Assembly: GCA_013076295.1 (NCBI GenBank)
Contig: RQOL01000877.1
Location: 1-64,000, forward strand
DNA from: Sanderia malayensis
Taxonomy: Eukaryota > Cnidaria > Scyphozoa > Semaeostomeae > Pelagiidae
Length of the DNA: 64,000 nucleotides
Direction: 5' to 3'
Part shown: in pieces, positions 32,994 to 42,345 of the stretch
Numbering within the stretch: the stretch's first letter is position 1
Layout of the letters: the number at the start of each line of letters is the position of its first letter
Notes under the pieces: model-generated
Told to the model about the DNA's origin: nothing
Databases searched by the model: none
The model's input: the letters and a program-made list of their open reading frames with translations, nothing else
Translations under genes and position numbers: made by a program

Positions 32994-33295
32994 TGACATA
33001 GTGACCTCAGTTGTGGATTTAGCAGATTTTAAACACAAGTAACCATTCAATTTGCAGCGCAAGACGACGTTTAGAATCAATAATCACTAACTTTCTGGTT
33101 ACACAGTAAAGAGAACGCAATCCTCGCTCAAAAAAACCTTATTTCACAATCCATCAATCAATCAATTAAAACCGCATGGTTTTTCTCTCATGACTTCTGC
33201 CATGTGCAACGTCATGTGATAGATTAACGCCTAGTCTAAATCTCCCGCCTAAATTATTATTATTTATTTATTTATTTACTGTTCAGTCCTTCACA
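32994..33295 (-). repeat. Ty3/gypsy 3' LTR
   Basis: Left LTR, matching 40191-40492 over its length. It includes the simple tract (TTA/TTTA)n near its right end. A polypurine tract abuts it internally at 33296-33312. Confidence 0.92.
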
Positions 33296-33886
33296 CTCTC
33301 CCCCTCTTTCGTAAGAGAAGCGGTCCAGGGGAGCGTATATGATGAGCTTAAAGCTGATAAGTTCCAAAGTTCTTTCTGATCCTCTTTTCCAAAATGTTCT
33401 GTATTACATAGCAAAACGGTGGTACCGAAATCCGTTTGAATGTTCTTTACACTTCAGAAAACAACGACTTTCGTGAATCTCTTTCAGTTTCTCTTGTATT
33501 AGCTACTTCGCAAAGTACGAGTACAAATTCTAAGTTCGAGTTTGTGATCGTCCTGAGTCTAATGATCTCCGAATATTTGAGTAGAAACTCTTCGAGGGTA
33601 AAAAGTACGAATCGAAGGTGTGGAAAGGTCCTGGAACAATAAATAATCAACGATAACACTACTATATACTAGTTCTCTTGAATGTCGTGTCGGCGAGGAA
33701 CGATAAGATGTCACGAAACGAATGTAGCTACTGTATACAATGATAACAACGATACGGCATCTCCATACACCAAACTTGCAGAGTTGAGTACTCTGTGGCG
33801 ACGACGATACAAACGAATATTTACGATCGCGCTGTCTTCACGTTATACGTGTTTTATAGTTCCAATATCCGATAGAAACGACATTT

Positions 33887-34708
33887 CTATAAAGGTCTGA
33901 ATAAAAGATGTCTTTTTCTATGCAACGAGTGGCAAACGACCAGGGTGTCCATAGGGTACAAAACCGTACGCAACTGGATATCCGAAATTTGGATAAAGTA
34001 CTTTCGGAGTACACGCGATATTTTGAACATGCTACTGTGGAAACGAAACAGGTTTTCCCAAGCTTGCATAGTGTAACGTATATGGTGGGCGACGAGAGCG
34101 TTGAGGACGCATATGCTGATTCGGCTCCGAGTGTGACGACATCGCGGGACTTGAGTAGCTGTTGTTTGGACTGCAATTCTCTCCTGCAGTATCCTGAGGT
34201 GTCTGAGTGTCTTGCATTGCTTGAGCGGCATTCTCGGAGGCTGATATATTTGGTGGTACTTCCGGAAAAGTAGGTTCAGTCTCAACGTTGTCAACAATTT
34301 CATTATCCTTGCTGGTATCAGCAGTATCGTCACTATCATTTTCATCTGACGAGCTTCCGGGATCTGAACTGAATTGCTTGCTGGTGGCACCGTACTAGAA
34401 TCTTGATTGGGAATAAAGATCAAGACATCATCTTCATTGTCGGAAGCAGACTGTGTGTAAGGCACTGTATTGCTATTATGCCGTTGGCAACCCCGATTCT
34501 GCCGATTCCGATGACGTTGATTTCTTGTCTTCTTTTCCTGGTGATTAACAGGTGCTGTATCAATAGCCAACTCATTACATGGTAGGAGTAAGTTCCTATG
34601 TAACACACGTGATTGAGATCTTGGATTTCTTTCTGAAACAATTTCATAAACTGGACTGGTGTCATTCAAACGTTTCACGACTCTGTGCACTTCCTTTTCC
34701 CAATGTGC
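33887..34708 (-). pseudogene. C-terminal tail of gypsy integrase
   Basis: This is the same frame as the integrase, beyond a single TGA. HRVVKRLNDTSPVYEIVSE and SRVLHRNLLLPCNEL match the usual gypsy integrase C-terminal beta-barrel and the LHRNLLL motif. The rest is low-complexity, polar sequence of uncertain reality. The 3' non-coding region follows down to the polypurine tract at 33296. Confidence 0.7.
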
Positions 34709-36349
34709 TCAGAGTTTTCCTGGTCCACCACATTCACTGAGGTTACGAACTAGTACCCGATCATTTTCTTGTAACACACTTGATGGTATTCGACGATCGT
34801 AATTATTTTTTCCTCTTGCCTGTGAGACTTGTGAACGGTCCGATGCAATTTGATACGCCTCTTTCATTGCCGCTCTCCATCTTTCTACATATCCTGAGTG
34901 ATCCGCTCTTTTGATTGAACTCCGTGATCGTCCTGTTTTAAAAATCAAATCCACTGGTAGTCTTGGGTCACGTCCAAATAGCAGGAAAAATGGCGAATAT
35001 CCTGTACTAGAATGTTTGGTACAGTTGTATGCATGGGTAACTTTGTTTAGGTAGTCAGCCCAACGTGACTTCTTACTTTCAGGGAGTGTTCTCAACATGC
35101 CAAGCAACGTTTGGTTGAAGCGCTCGACCTGGCCATTGCCTTGTGGGTGGTATGGTGTGGTCCGTGAATGGCCCACACCACATAGTGCTTCTAGATGTTC
35201 CATCAAGTCATTCTCAAACTCCCCTCCCTGGTCATGGTGTAACCGACCGGGGAAGCCAAATCTAAGAATAAAATCGTTATAGATCTTATTAGCAACTGTC
35301 TTTGCTGATTTGTTCTTGGTGGCATATGTTTGTGCGAACCTGGTGAAATGGTCCATAATGAATAAAACATATTCATAGCCTCCAGCACTTTTCTCGAGGT
35401 GTAAGAAATCTATCGAAACAAGCTCAAACGGTTGAGTAGTCACTATACTCTGCAGTGGTGCTTTTCCTTGAATATGAGGCTTTCTTTGTTTGATACAGGA
35501 ACAACGTTTGGCAATAAAAGTCTCAATGTCTCTTCGCATGTAGGGCCAGTAAAAACGTTGGACTGCTAACTGTATAACTCGATCACTGCTCCAGTGGCCC
35601 ATTTCGCTATGCAATTCTTGGTATATCACTTGGTGAAATTTCTTTGGGAGCACAATCTGATTGTTTTCACTAGTCTTTCGACAGAGAAGTCCATCTTCTG
35701 AGATATATAATTTCTCCCAGTCACGCATCAATATTCTCAGTCCGGGGGCTGCATGTTTGATTACATCCTTCGATGGTTTGTCTCCCTTTGCTCTAAATCG
35801 TAAAGCAGGACCAATAGCAGGGTCCGACTGTTGGGCTTGGAGGACATCGTTTGAATTAATTGCCTTTAACGGGGGACCATTCGAATCAGCTGGTTGTTGA
35901 TCCATATCAAAGGCTTCGGCATTAGTAGGTAAGCACATTACCCAGGGTACCATGTCGTTGTGCCGTGCTGACATGGCTGCAGCTGTAGCTTGAAAAATAT
36001 CAGGCGACACTTCATTCGTACATGATTTCATTATGTCCTCTATGTTATTTGGCATTCGCGAAAGAACGTCAGCATCAACATTTATCTTTCCTGGTCTGTA
36101 CTTCACTGTGAATCGAAAATCAGCAAGCTCAGATACCCGGCGGTGTCCCGTGGCATTCAGCTTTGCAGTTGATAGCACGTACGTAAGGGGGTTATTTTCT
36201 GTAAGGACAGTAAAAGATGGTGCATAAAACAAAAAATCACGGAAGTGATCACACACCGCCCATTTCAGTGCTAAAAATTCTAGTTTACCACTATGCAGGT
36301 GATAATTCTTTTCGGCAGTCGTCAAAGTTCTTGAAGCAAAGCTAGGCAC
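34709..36349 (-). CDS. Gypsy RNase H and integrase
   Basis: The frame enters in RNase H ([20 protein letters not shown] with the Glu; [14 protein letters not shown] with an Asp). It then covers the integrase: HHCC zinc domain ([14 protein letters not shown]-x2-C as CSCI with CIK), first Asp in [12 protein letters not shown], second in [12 protein letters not shown] and Glu in [32 protein letters not shown] and a basic C-terminal region follow. All three catalytic residues are in one open frame. A TGA at 34709 interrupts just before the C-terminal tail (HWEKEVHRVVKRL), which continues in frame to 33887. Confidence 0.9.
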   Translation of the reverse strand: MPSFASRTLTTAEKNYHLHSGKLEFLALKWAVCDHFRDFLFYAPSFTVLTENNPLTYVLSTAKLNATGHRRVSELADFRFTVKYRPGKINVDADVLSRMPNNIEDIMKSCTNEVSPDIFQATAAAMSARHNDMVPWVMCLPTNAEAFDMDQQPADSNGPPLKAINSNDVLQAQQSDPAIGPALRFRAKGDKPSKDVIKHAAPGLRILMRDWEKLYISEDGLLCRKTSENNQIVLPKKFHQVIYQELHSEMGHWSSDRVIQLAVQRFYWPYMRRDIETFIAKRCSCIKQRKPHIQGKAPLQSIVTTQPFELVSIDFLHLEKSAGGYEYVLFIMDHFTRFAQTYATKNKSAKTVANKIYNDFILRFGFPGRLHHDQGGEFENDLMEHLEALCGVGHSRTTPYHPQGNGQVERFNQTLLGMLRTLPESKKSRWADYLNKVTHAYNCTKHSSTGYSPFFLLFGRDPRLPVDLIFKTGRSRSSIKRADHSGYVERWRAAMKEAYQIASDRSQVSQARGKNNYDRRIPSSVLQENDRVLVRNLSECGGPGKL

Positions 36350-37665
36350 CTAGGCCTGATGCACTAGCATCTGTGTGCAGAACAAATGGTAGATTGAAGT
36401 CCGGGTAAGCTAACAACGGTGGAGATGACAGACAGTCAATGAGCTTATTCAAGGCTTGCTGATGATGGCTTTGCCAATCAATTGGTGTTCTAGATGGAAT
36501 AGTCCCTTGATTCTTGTTTTGACGATAACTCCTGAAATGCTGCTTTGGACTAGAAGCTTTATCCTGTTGTGGTTGTTTCTGCAATAGTTCAAATAAAGGT
36601 TTTGCAGTCTGAGAAAAATTCGGAATATATTTCCTGTAATAATTGAGGAAGCCAATGATGCGTCGCACATCACCCACAGTACTTGGTTTACTATCTCGCA
36701 GCTGATGAATCGCTTGAAGGTTTGACGTATCCATGTGGTAGCCTTGTTCAGAAATAATATGTCCAAGGTACTTTACCTGACGCTTAAAGAGTTCGCATTT
36801 TTTTGGCTTGAGTTTTAGTCCCTTACTTCGTAATCTTTTTAACGCGCTCGACAAATGCTGGATGTGTGACTGAAAATCCGGGCTAAAAACGGTCAGGTTG
36901 TCAAGGTATGGGATGCAGAACTCATCGCGAATTCCTTCCAGACACTGCTCCATGAACCTCTGAAAGCCCCCTGGTGCATTGGTAAGGCCAAAGGGAATCC
37001 TCACCCATTCATACAAGCCCCAGGGAGTTATGAATGCAGTTAGGTGTCGAGACTCTTCCTGGACAAAGCCCTGGTGGTAAGCCTTGCCCTGGTCAAGTAA
37101 GGAAAACCAACTGCTTCCACCAAGACTTTGAAGTTTTTCGTCTACGCGTGGTAATGGATGACGATCTTGTATAGTGCGCGCATTCAGCATACGATAATCC
37201 ACGCACAGCCGCAAGCTTCCGTCTTTTTTTCTGACACACACGACTGGACTGGAGTAATTAGAGCGTGATTGAATAATCCAAACTTTATTCAACAAATCCT
37301 CTACATACTGCTTAACTTCGACATACAACGGTTTTGGTATTGCTGTATAGGTCTTTTGAACTGGTGTCTGATAGCTTAATTGGTAACTGATGTTCTTCCG
37401 CACAACCAATATCATGTTCAGATGACGAAAAAGACTCTGCATTTAACAGCAGCATATTTTCAGCTATTTTACGCTGTTCACAATCCAGACTATTCAAATC
37501 AAACTGTTCTAGAAAGTAAGGAGGGATGTTCTGCATGGTCGCTTCGGAAAGATTCATGGATGGCTGTTGAATGTCAGTTTTTATGTGGTTGCTCTCAACC
37601 AGAGGTGTGTTGTTCAGTTTGACATCCAGTGGAATAACTGATTTTACCGGTTCTAATCGACCCAA
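36342..37665 (-). pseudogene. Gypsy reverse transcriptase and start of RNase H
   Basis: 37665-37312 is the linker in the protease frame (NIPPYFLEQFDLNSLD). After a frameshift near 37400, 37442-36342 gives the [37 protein letters not shown] (first Asp), [15 protein letters not shown] and [11 protein letters not shown]. The second active-site Asp is Asn (YLDN). The thumb ([16 protein letters not shown]) and RNase H start ([12 protein letters not shown]) follow. There it stops, with about a dozen codons missing before the next frame. The YLDN change would abolish polymerisation if real. Confidence 0.87.
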
Positions 37666-37725
37666 AACAGTACGAGCTTTCAGAAGGATTTGATGATCCG
37701 TGGCATTGTAAATAGACAGATTAAC

Positions 37726-38715
37726 TCAATGCGATGTACCCTTTGACAAAGTCAGTAACATTTGATTTACTTCAAGACCATGAGGCCTTGGCTCAGTCTC
37801 ATCTGGTTCAAACAAGGCTTGGGTTTTCAATTCATTTACAAAGCTATTTGAACGGCATGGAACTTTGACACTCTGCTTTGGTGCAATCCAAACCTTTTGC
37901 TTCGGCGATTTTACAGTACCAAGGCAGACATCTTTATCACTCCGCAGTAACGATAAAAGAGCCTCAAGTGTTTCAGTTTCTTTGTGAAAGGATGCAGCCA
38001 TTGCATTTAACAAAACTTTTGAACAATCTGACTGTTGAATACAGCTCTTTTCAGACACAAAAGTTGGGCTTTTTACTACTTCTTCAATGACATTGTAGCC
38101 AATAATTGGATTTGCAAGGCTGTTTTCTGTCACTAAAAATGGTACAATAATGGGGGAAGCATCTTGTTCTCCAGAAAGGCAAAATTCAATCTCAACAAAG
38201 CCGCAATAAGGGATGGGCGTGTCATTAGCAGCTCTAACTTCAAGTCTTGTATGCACACCTAATAAAGTTGCTAATTGTTTTATTTCTGGTTCTTCAAAAT
38301 TTGATCTAAGGAATGATCGTGATATCACTGAAACTTGAGAACCTGTGTCCCAAAGTGCTTTAGTTTTTATGCCATTCAGATTGCAATCAATCATGCATTT
38401 GTTACCAACCAAAGATGAGATTTTAGCATGTTCCTTTGGTGATAAATGTGTCATAGACTCTTCAACTTGAATTTCATTTGTTTGAGACAAAATGTTAAGT
38501 GCCTTACAATAACTTTCGTGTTGAGACCAGTGTTTCTTTTGGCATGACACATTACAATATTTTGCAACACGACATGAGGCGCAACTCAACAATTCAATGT
38601 CCTGTGTCTCTTTTTTTCCACAAAAACAACATTTTTCAGCTTGGGGCTGTTCTACGACTACATCTTGCCCCCCTGGTGCAGTCGCGGTCCGTTTCCCTGG
38701 GTTCGTCTTTTTCAA
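37726..38715 (-). CDS. Gypsy pol N-terminal part: MYND zinc finger plus aspartic protease
   Basis: This 329-residue frame begins in the -1 frame at the gag stop. Residues 29-70 are a complete MYND finger: C29-x2-C32, C45-x2-C48, C54-x3-C58, then H66-x3-C70. MYND fingers normally mediate protein-protein contacts in chromatin and signalling proteins and are unusual in gypsy polyproteins. A retroviral-type aspartic protease follows (ALWDTGSQVSVIS, catalytic D123; later PIIGYNVIEEV). The frame ends at a TGA at 37726. The same frame continues to 37665-37312, so this is one nonsense mutation. Confidence 0.85.
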   Translation of the reverse strand: MKKTNPGKRTATAPGGQDVVVEQPQAEKCCFCGKKETQDIELLSCASCRVAKYCNVSCQKKHWSQHESYCKALNILSQTNEIQVEESMTHLSPKEHAKISSLVGNKCMIDCNLNGIKTKALWDTGSQVSVISRSFLRSNFEEPEIKQLATLLGVHTRLEVRAANDTPIPYCGFVEIEFCLSGEQDASPIIVPFLVTENSLANPIIGYNVIEEVVKSPTFVSEKSCIQQSDCSKVLLNAMAASFHKETETLEALLSLLRSDKDVCLGTVKSPKQKVWIAPKQSVKVPCRSNSFVNELKTQALFEPDETEPRPHGLEVNQMLLTLSKGTSH

Positions 38716-40082
38716 CAGCCATATGAAAAATGATCATCTGCACCACAATGGAAACAATGGTCACATTTTTCCGTTTCATTTTCTTCACAAGATTTACATT
38801 TGTGCTTTGGCTTCCTAGCCTTGGGCTGGGATACTTCTCTTGCAAGGCTTTGGGCGCTCTTTTTCAAAGCATCTACATCAGCTTTTAATTCATTTAAAGC
38901 AGTCAAAATCCTATCTTGTTTTGCCTGTTTTGCCTGCTGTGGTTGCACTTTTTCAAGTTTTTCAACAGGTGCAGGTGAAACAGTTACAGCTTGCACTTTC
39001 GGCACCTTTTTATTGGCGCTTGTGAACTTATTCACTCTCTCATTTTCAATGGACATAGCCAAATTAATTTCCCTGATTAAAGTTCCATCGGGAACCCCTT
39101 TATTTTGCAAAAATGGTCTCATTCGGTCACGTATGGTATCATCAATGAGTCCTGTCTCAACCGAGTGGATGAAAACACTTTGAACATGATTTTCGTCAAA
39201 TTTAATTGCAGCATTTTGCTCTTGACTTGCCACAATAATTTGCTCACGCAATTTCAAACAACGCATCAGGAAATTTAATGCAGATTCATTTTTTTCTTGC
39301 ACAATGCTGCTTAATTCCTGGTATGCTTCTGTGGGGGTCTTTTCACAGTAATGAATTTGCAGAATTTTTCGTAATTCTTCCAAGGAAAGGCACTTCTTGC
39401 TCTCAAGGTAAGATTTTAAATGCAAGGCAGGGGAAATAGTTTGGATTACCCCATCTACAACATCTCTTTCAGAATACCCCTTGGCTAAACCACTCTCAAT
39501 TTGCTTGCTCAAATTACTCAGTGAAATATGACCTTTATCATTCGAAATATTCCCAATAATTTTGAAATCTTTTACCCTCAAAATACTGCCAAGAGCTTGT
39601 AACCTTTGATCTACTGGCTTATCTCTGTTTTGACTAGGTTGTGGTTGCTTTTGGGGAATATTTATACTCATCTGTTCCAGAGAATTTTGGGCTCTCTTGA
39701 ACTGTGCCTCTTTTTCTTTCAATAATTTTTCCATTGCTTCATATTCCGCTCTTACTTGCTCAATCATCATCCTCTCTTTTTCCAATTCTGTTTTACTTCT
39801 ATCCATATCTTCTTCGCTGTTTGGTTCTTCCATAAACGAATCTTCCAAGGGTGGAGGGTCTCCAACAATGGACTTCATAACTGATTCCAACAACTCAATG
39901 TTGGCTCCTTCGTCTTCGCCCATACTTTCCTCAATTACTGTCCTAATTCGCCTCATAACAGCAATTTTCGACAGCTCTTCTGGCAAGTCTACAATTCCCA
40001 ACTTTACTGCGACATCTCTCAGGTCGTCCAGCGATAATTCGAGCAATTTAGACTCCACACGAAGCTGTAAATCTTCGGCCAT
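38712..40082 (-). CDS. Ty3/gypsy gag polyprotein
   Basis: The intact 456-residue frame starts ATG 40082. Residues 1-60 form a helical, SAP-like N-terminus (LSLDDLRDVAVKLGI, AVMRRIRTVIEES). Residues about 98-140 are a charged coiled coil. The middle is a helical capsid-like region (AYQELSSIVQEKNESALNFL, LREQIIVASQEQN). The C-terminus is Lys/Pro-rich and ends in a perfect CCHC knuckle, CFHCGADDHFSYGC (C-x2-C-x4-H-x4-C). Gag forms the particle and binds RNA. The stop overlaps the start of the protease frame, consistent with a -1 shift at this point to make Gag-Pol. No damage is visible, unlike pol. Confidence 0.85.
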   Translation of the reverse strand: MAEDLQLRVESKLLELSLDDLRDVAVKLGIVDLPEELSKIAVMRRIRTVIEESMGEDEGANIELLESVMKSIVGDPPPLEDSFMEEPNSEEDMDRSKTELEKERMMIEQVRAEYEAMEKLLKEKEAQFKRAQNSLEQMSINIPQKQPQPSQNRDKPVDQRLQALGSILRVKDFKIIGNISNDKGHISLSNLSKQIESGLAKGYSERDVVDGVIQTISPALHLKSYLESKKCLSLEELRKILQIHYCEKTPTEAYQELSSIVQEKNESALNFLMRCLKLREQIIVASQEQNAAIKFDENHVQSVFIHSVETGLIDDTIRDRMRPFLQNKGVPDGTLIREINLAMSIENERVNKFTSANKKVPKVQAVTVSPAPVEKLEKVQPQQAKQAKQDRILTALNELKADVDALKKSAQSLAREVSQPKARKPKHKCKSCEENETEKCDHCFHCGADDHFSYGC

Positions 40083-40190
40083 AACGATTCAAATCTCCAG
40101 TCAAATAACAAGAACTTAGGCCATCAACGGGTAAACAATTTTAGCAAGGATATCCATAACAATCCACAACTACCCTCTGCTACCAAATGT

Positions 40191-40492
40191 TGACATACTG
40201 ACCTCAGTTGTGGATTTAGCAGATTTTAAACACAAGTAACCATTCGATTTGCAGTGGAAGACGACGTTTAGAATCAATAATCACTAACTTTCTGGTTACA
40301 CAGTAAAAAGAACGCAATCCTCGCTCAAAAAAACCTTATTTCACAATCCATCAATCAATCAATTAAAACCGCATGGTTTTTCTCTCATGACTTCTGCCAT
40401 GCACAACGTCATGTGATAGATGAACGCCTAGTCTAAATCTCCCGTCTAAATTATTATTATTTATTTATTTATTTACTCTTCAGTCCTTCACA
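40191..40492 (-). repeat. Ty3/gypsy 5' LTR
   Basis: Right LTR and promoter side. Differences from the left LTR include G/C at position 8 and clusters in the middle. The putative primer-binding site lies at about 40172-40187 on its inner flank. Confidence 0.92.
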
Positions 40493-40920
40493 TATGCCAT
40501 TATGACTGAACTAGATTCACAAGGACTTCATGGCAGAGCAGTTGCAGCCAGAAAACAAAAGAAAGGATGTTTTGTTAGCAAAGGTCCTGATTGGGTCCAG
40601 TCCCTGGACGGCCACTGCAAGCGTATGGGGTATCAAAGATGCACATTCCCACTGGCAGTATACGGCTGTCTGGATACAGCAAGCAGGAAGCTATTTTGGA
40701 TACCAGTTTGGACAGAAAACTGTGAACCTAATCTAATAGGGCGCTGGTATCTTGATTATCTCTACAGCTCTAGAGTTCTCTCATTTCATAAAGCGTCTAA
40801 GTGGATAAAGGATCTGAAACAGGCCAAATGGCCACAATGCATGCCTACTTACGAAGTGAGTGTGGCAGTGCAGTGAATCCAGCAGATGCTGTGATTTTTG
40901 GAAAGTCAACCTCGAATCAG

Positions 40921-41860
40921 GTTTGTATTTATTAGTGTGTAGTGCTACATCAGGCAATGGGAAGTGGGAGGCAAGGGGGACTGCCGACCCCCAATAAGAG
41001 GCAGAACAATGGTATTACATCATCAATATCATTAATTTCTATTGCTCAGCCCCCTATCCCCAAACTATGATTCCTTCAGACAGTGCTGAAAAGTGGTTCA
41101 CAAACAACCTGTTGTTTATACAATGCATTTGTGTCTGCAGTTTGAATGGAACCAGGGCTGTAGAAAGAAAAATTACTTTGGGGGCACCCATTGTTTTATA
41201 AAACAATAGAACAATAGGCATTGCACATGAAGTACAATGGAATCTTGCAGTTATTTGGGACCAAGGCCACGCTGGCCTCCCAACAGGCACACACACTTTC
41301 CCTTTTCGGAACAACTGTTAACATTCTATTTCAAGCAGCAATTAATGTGGCTAAAGGAGGAGCAACACTACTATGCGGAAAATGTAACAGACAGGTAGGG
41401 AAACATGTTTTGCAAGTTTGCATGTGTAAATCAAAATTATGGGTTGGAAAAGTGATCCCCAATGAAGCCTTCCTTTGAAAAAAATAAAATGTGATGCTCA
41501 AATATAAATTCTTAGGGGCAGCTGCATGGCCAGACTAAAAATAGTGAGGGCACAAAAGTACAATATTTTCAAACTGGAGGGGCAAAAAGGTATACTGGAG
41601 CATTTTTCAATTACAATATTGGTCAAAATTTTAAAAGTGGGGGGGGGGGGCAATTGCACCCACATACCCCCCCCCCCATAGCCATGTTACTGCCTAGGGG
41701 CAGATCTGGGATTCTGGAGTGGGGGGGATGCCAACTTTACATGCAATTTGCTTTTAATTTATTTTTCTAAAAGAAGGGCTTCACTGGGGATCATTTTTCC
41801 AATCCATATTTTCCTTGATGGGCATAGTAATAATTAAATTATTTGCATTGTCTTTTGTAG
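40921..41860. other. Apparent intron of transposase copy B with a poly-G/poly-C tract
   Basis: Bounded by a GTTTGT donor and TTTTGTAG acceptor. It holds AACAATAGAACAATAGG repeats (41205) and, at 41640-41683, a run of 12 G, then CAATTGCACCC, then a run of 13 C. This is the kind of G-run end seen on MITEs and a likely quadruplex/hairpin former. The missing Glu exon should lie here but was not recognised. Confidence 0.5.
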
Positions 41861-42345
41861 GAATATTCTGGCATATGTGTTTATTCCAGTTTTGCAAAGG
41901 GAAATCACATCATTTGTTGAATTGTGGAACTCGCATCGTATCAGACACCAGAAAAATACAGTTTTACCAAATGGTGTTCCCAATCACATGTACGAATTCC
42001 CAACAAGATATGGATTAGAAAAGTGTGGTAAGCATTCATTCAAAAGAAAGCAAGTTTGAATTCAAGTAACCCACATGAAATACTGGAACATTTATTCATT
42101 TGCAACAGAACATTAACATACAGTGATAACATATAGTGCAGCTGTTTTACACTTAGGAAAACATAATATAATTTTAACACTGTTTTAAATACAACTGAAC
42201 ATAACTTATCAAATCTTAATTCGTAACTAGTATCCCCCACCACAAGGTAATTAGTATTTTGCCAATTAATCTAGCCTTGTCACGAGTATTTCAGCCTACA
42301 CTATCTATGGTTTCCTGATATAACTAAGGTATCTATTCCTTGCAG

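Larger units (their letters stand above)
32994..40492 (-). mobile_element. Ty3/gypsy LTR retrotransposon, nearly intact, inserted in transposase copy B
   Basis: Two 302-bp LTRs (32994-33295 and 40191-40492) start TGACATA and end CTTCACA. I count about ten differences between them. TGGTAGCAGAGGGTAG next to the right LTR fits a primer-binding site, and AAAGAGGGGGAGAG next to the left LTR a polypurine tract, so the element reads leftwards. Gag, protease with a MYND finger, RT/RNase H and integrase are present. The insertion splits the transposase exactly where the two halves rejoin with no missing residue relative to copy A. A clean target duplication is not visible. Confidence 0.9.
32318..42027 (+). 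mobile_element. IS3EU-like DNA transposon, copy B (left end and transposase; right end not found)
   Basis: The left end TATGGTGGCCTAAACGTGCC starts like the TIR of copy A (TATGGTGGCCCATCG at 53083). Within the first 300 bp the motif GGCCTAAACRTGCCAC occurs twice (32325 and 32582), like the subterminal repeats of copy A. The transposase gene follows and is split by a Ty3/gypsy element. The matching right TIR was not found, so the end given is only the last recognisable transposase exon. Confidence 0.6.
32676..42027 (+). pseudogene. IS3EU-like DDE transposase gene, copy B, split by gypsy
   Basis: Starting MAPVNEWKDDDD at 32676, the coding parts are 32676-32993 (one frameshift near 32750), 40493-40920 and 41861-42027. 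They align in order with the 396-aa transposase at 53437. SNILDYVLRDFPQYTW corresponds to SEILDFVMRDYSCYKW, GPDWVQSLDGH holds the first Asp, and a DKGSETG block (shifted frame, about 40805) the second. PVLQREITSFVELWNSHRIR and PNHMYEFPTRYGLE match the C-terminus. CAG|GTTTGT (40920), TAG acceptor (41860) and GTGTG|GTAAGC (42027) look like intron borders. The exon with the catalytic Glu was not found. The copy is diverged from A and dead. Confidence 0.72.

Noticed and set aside
33682..34273. Plus-strand ORFs over the gypsy 3' region
   Set aside because: They are antisense to the integrase tail and 3' non-coding region and show no domain.
41680..41692. CCCATA|GCCAT as right end and target duplication of transposon copy B
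   Set aside because: It resembles the left flank GCCATC by chance. The expected inverted GGCCTAAACGTGCC sequence is missing and a transposase exon lies further right.
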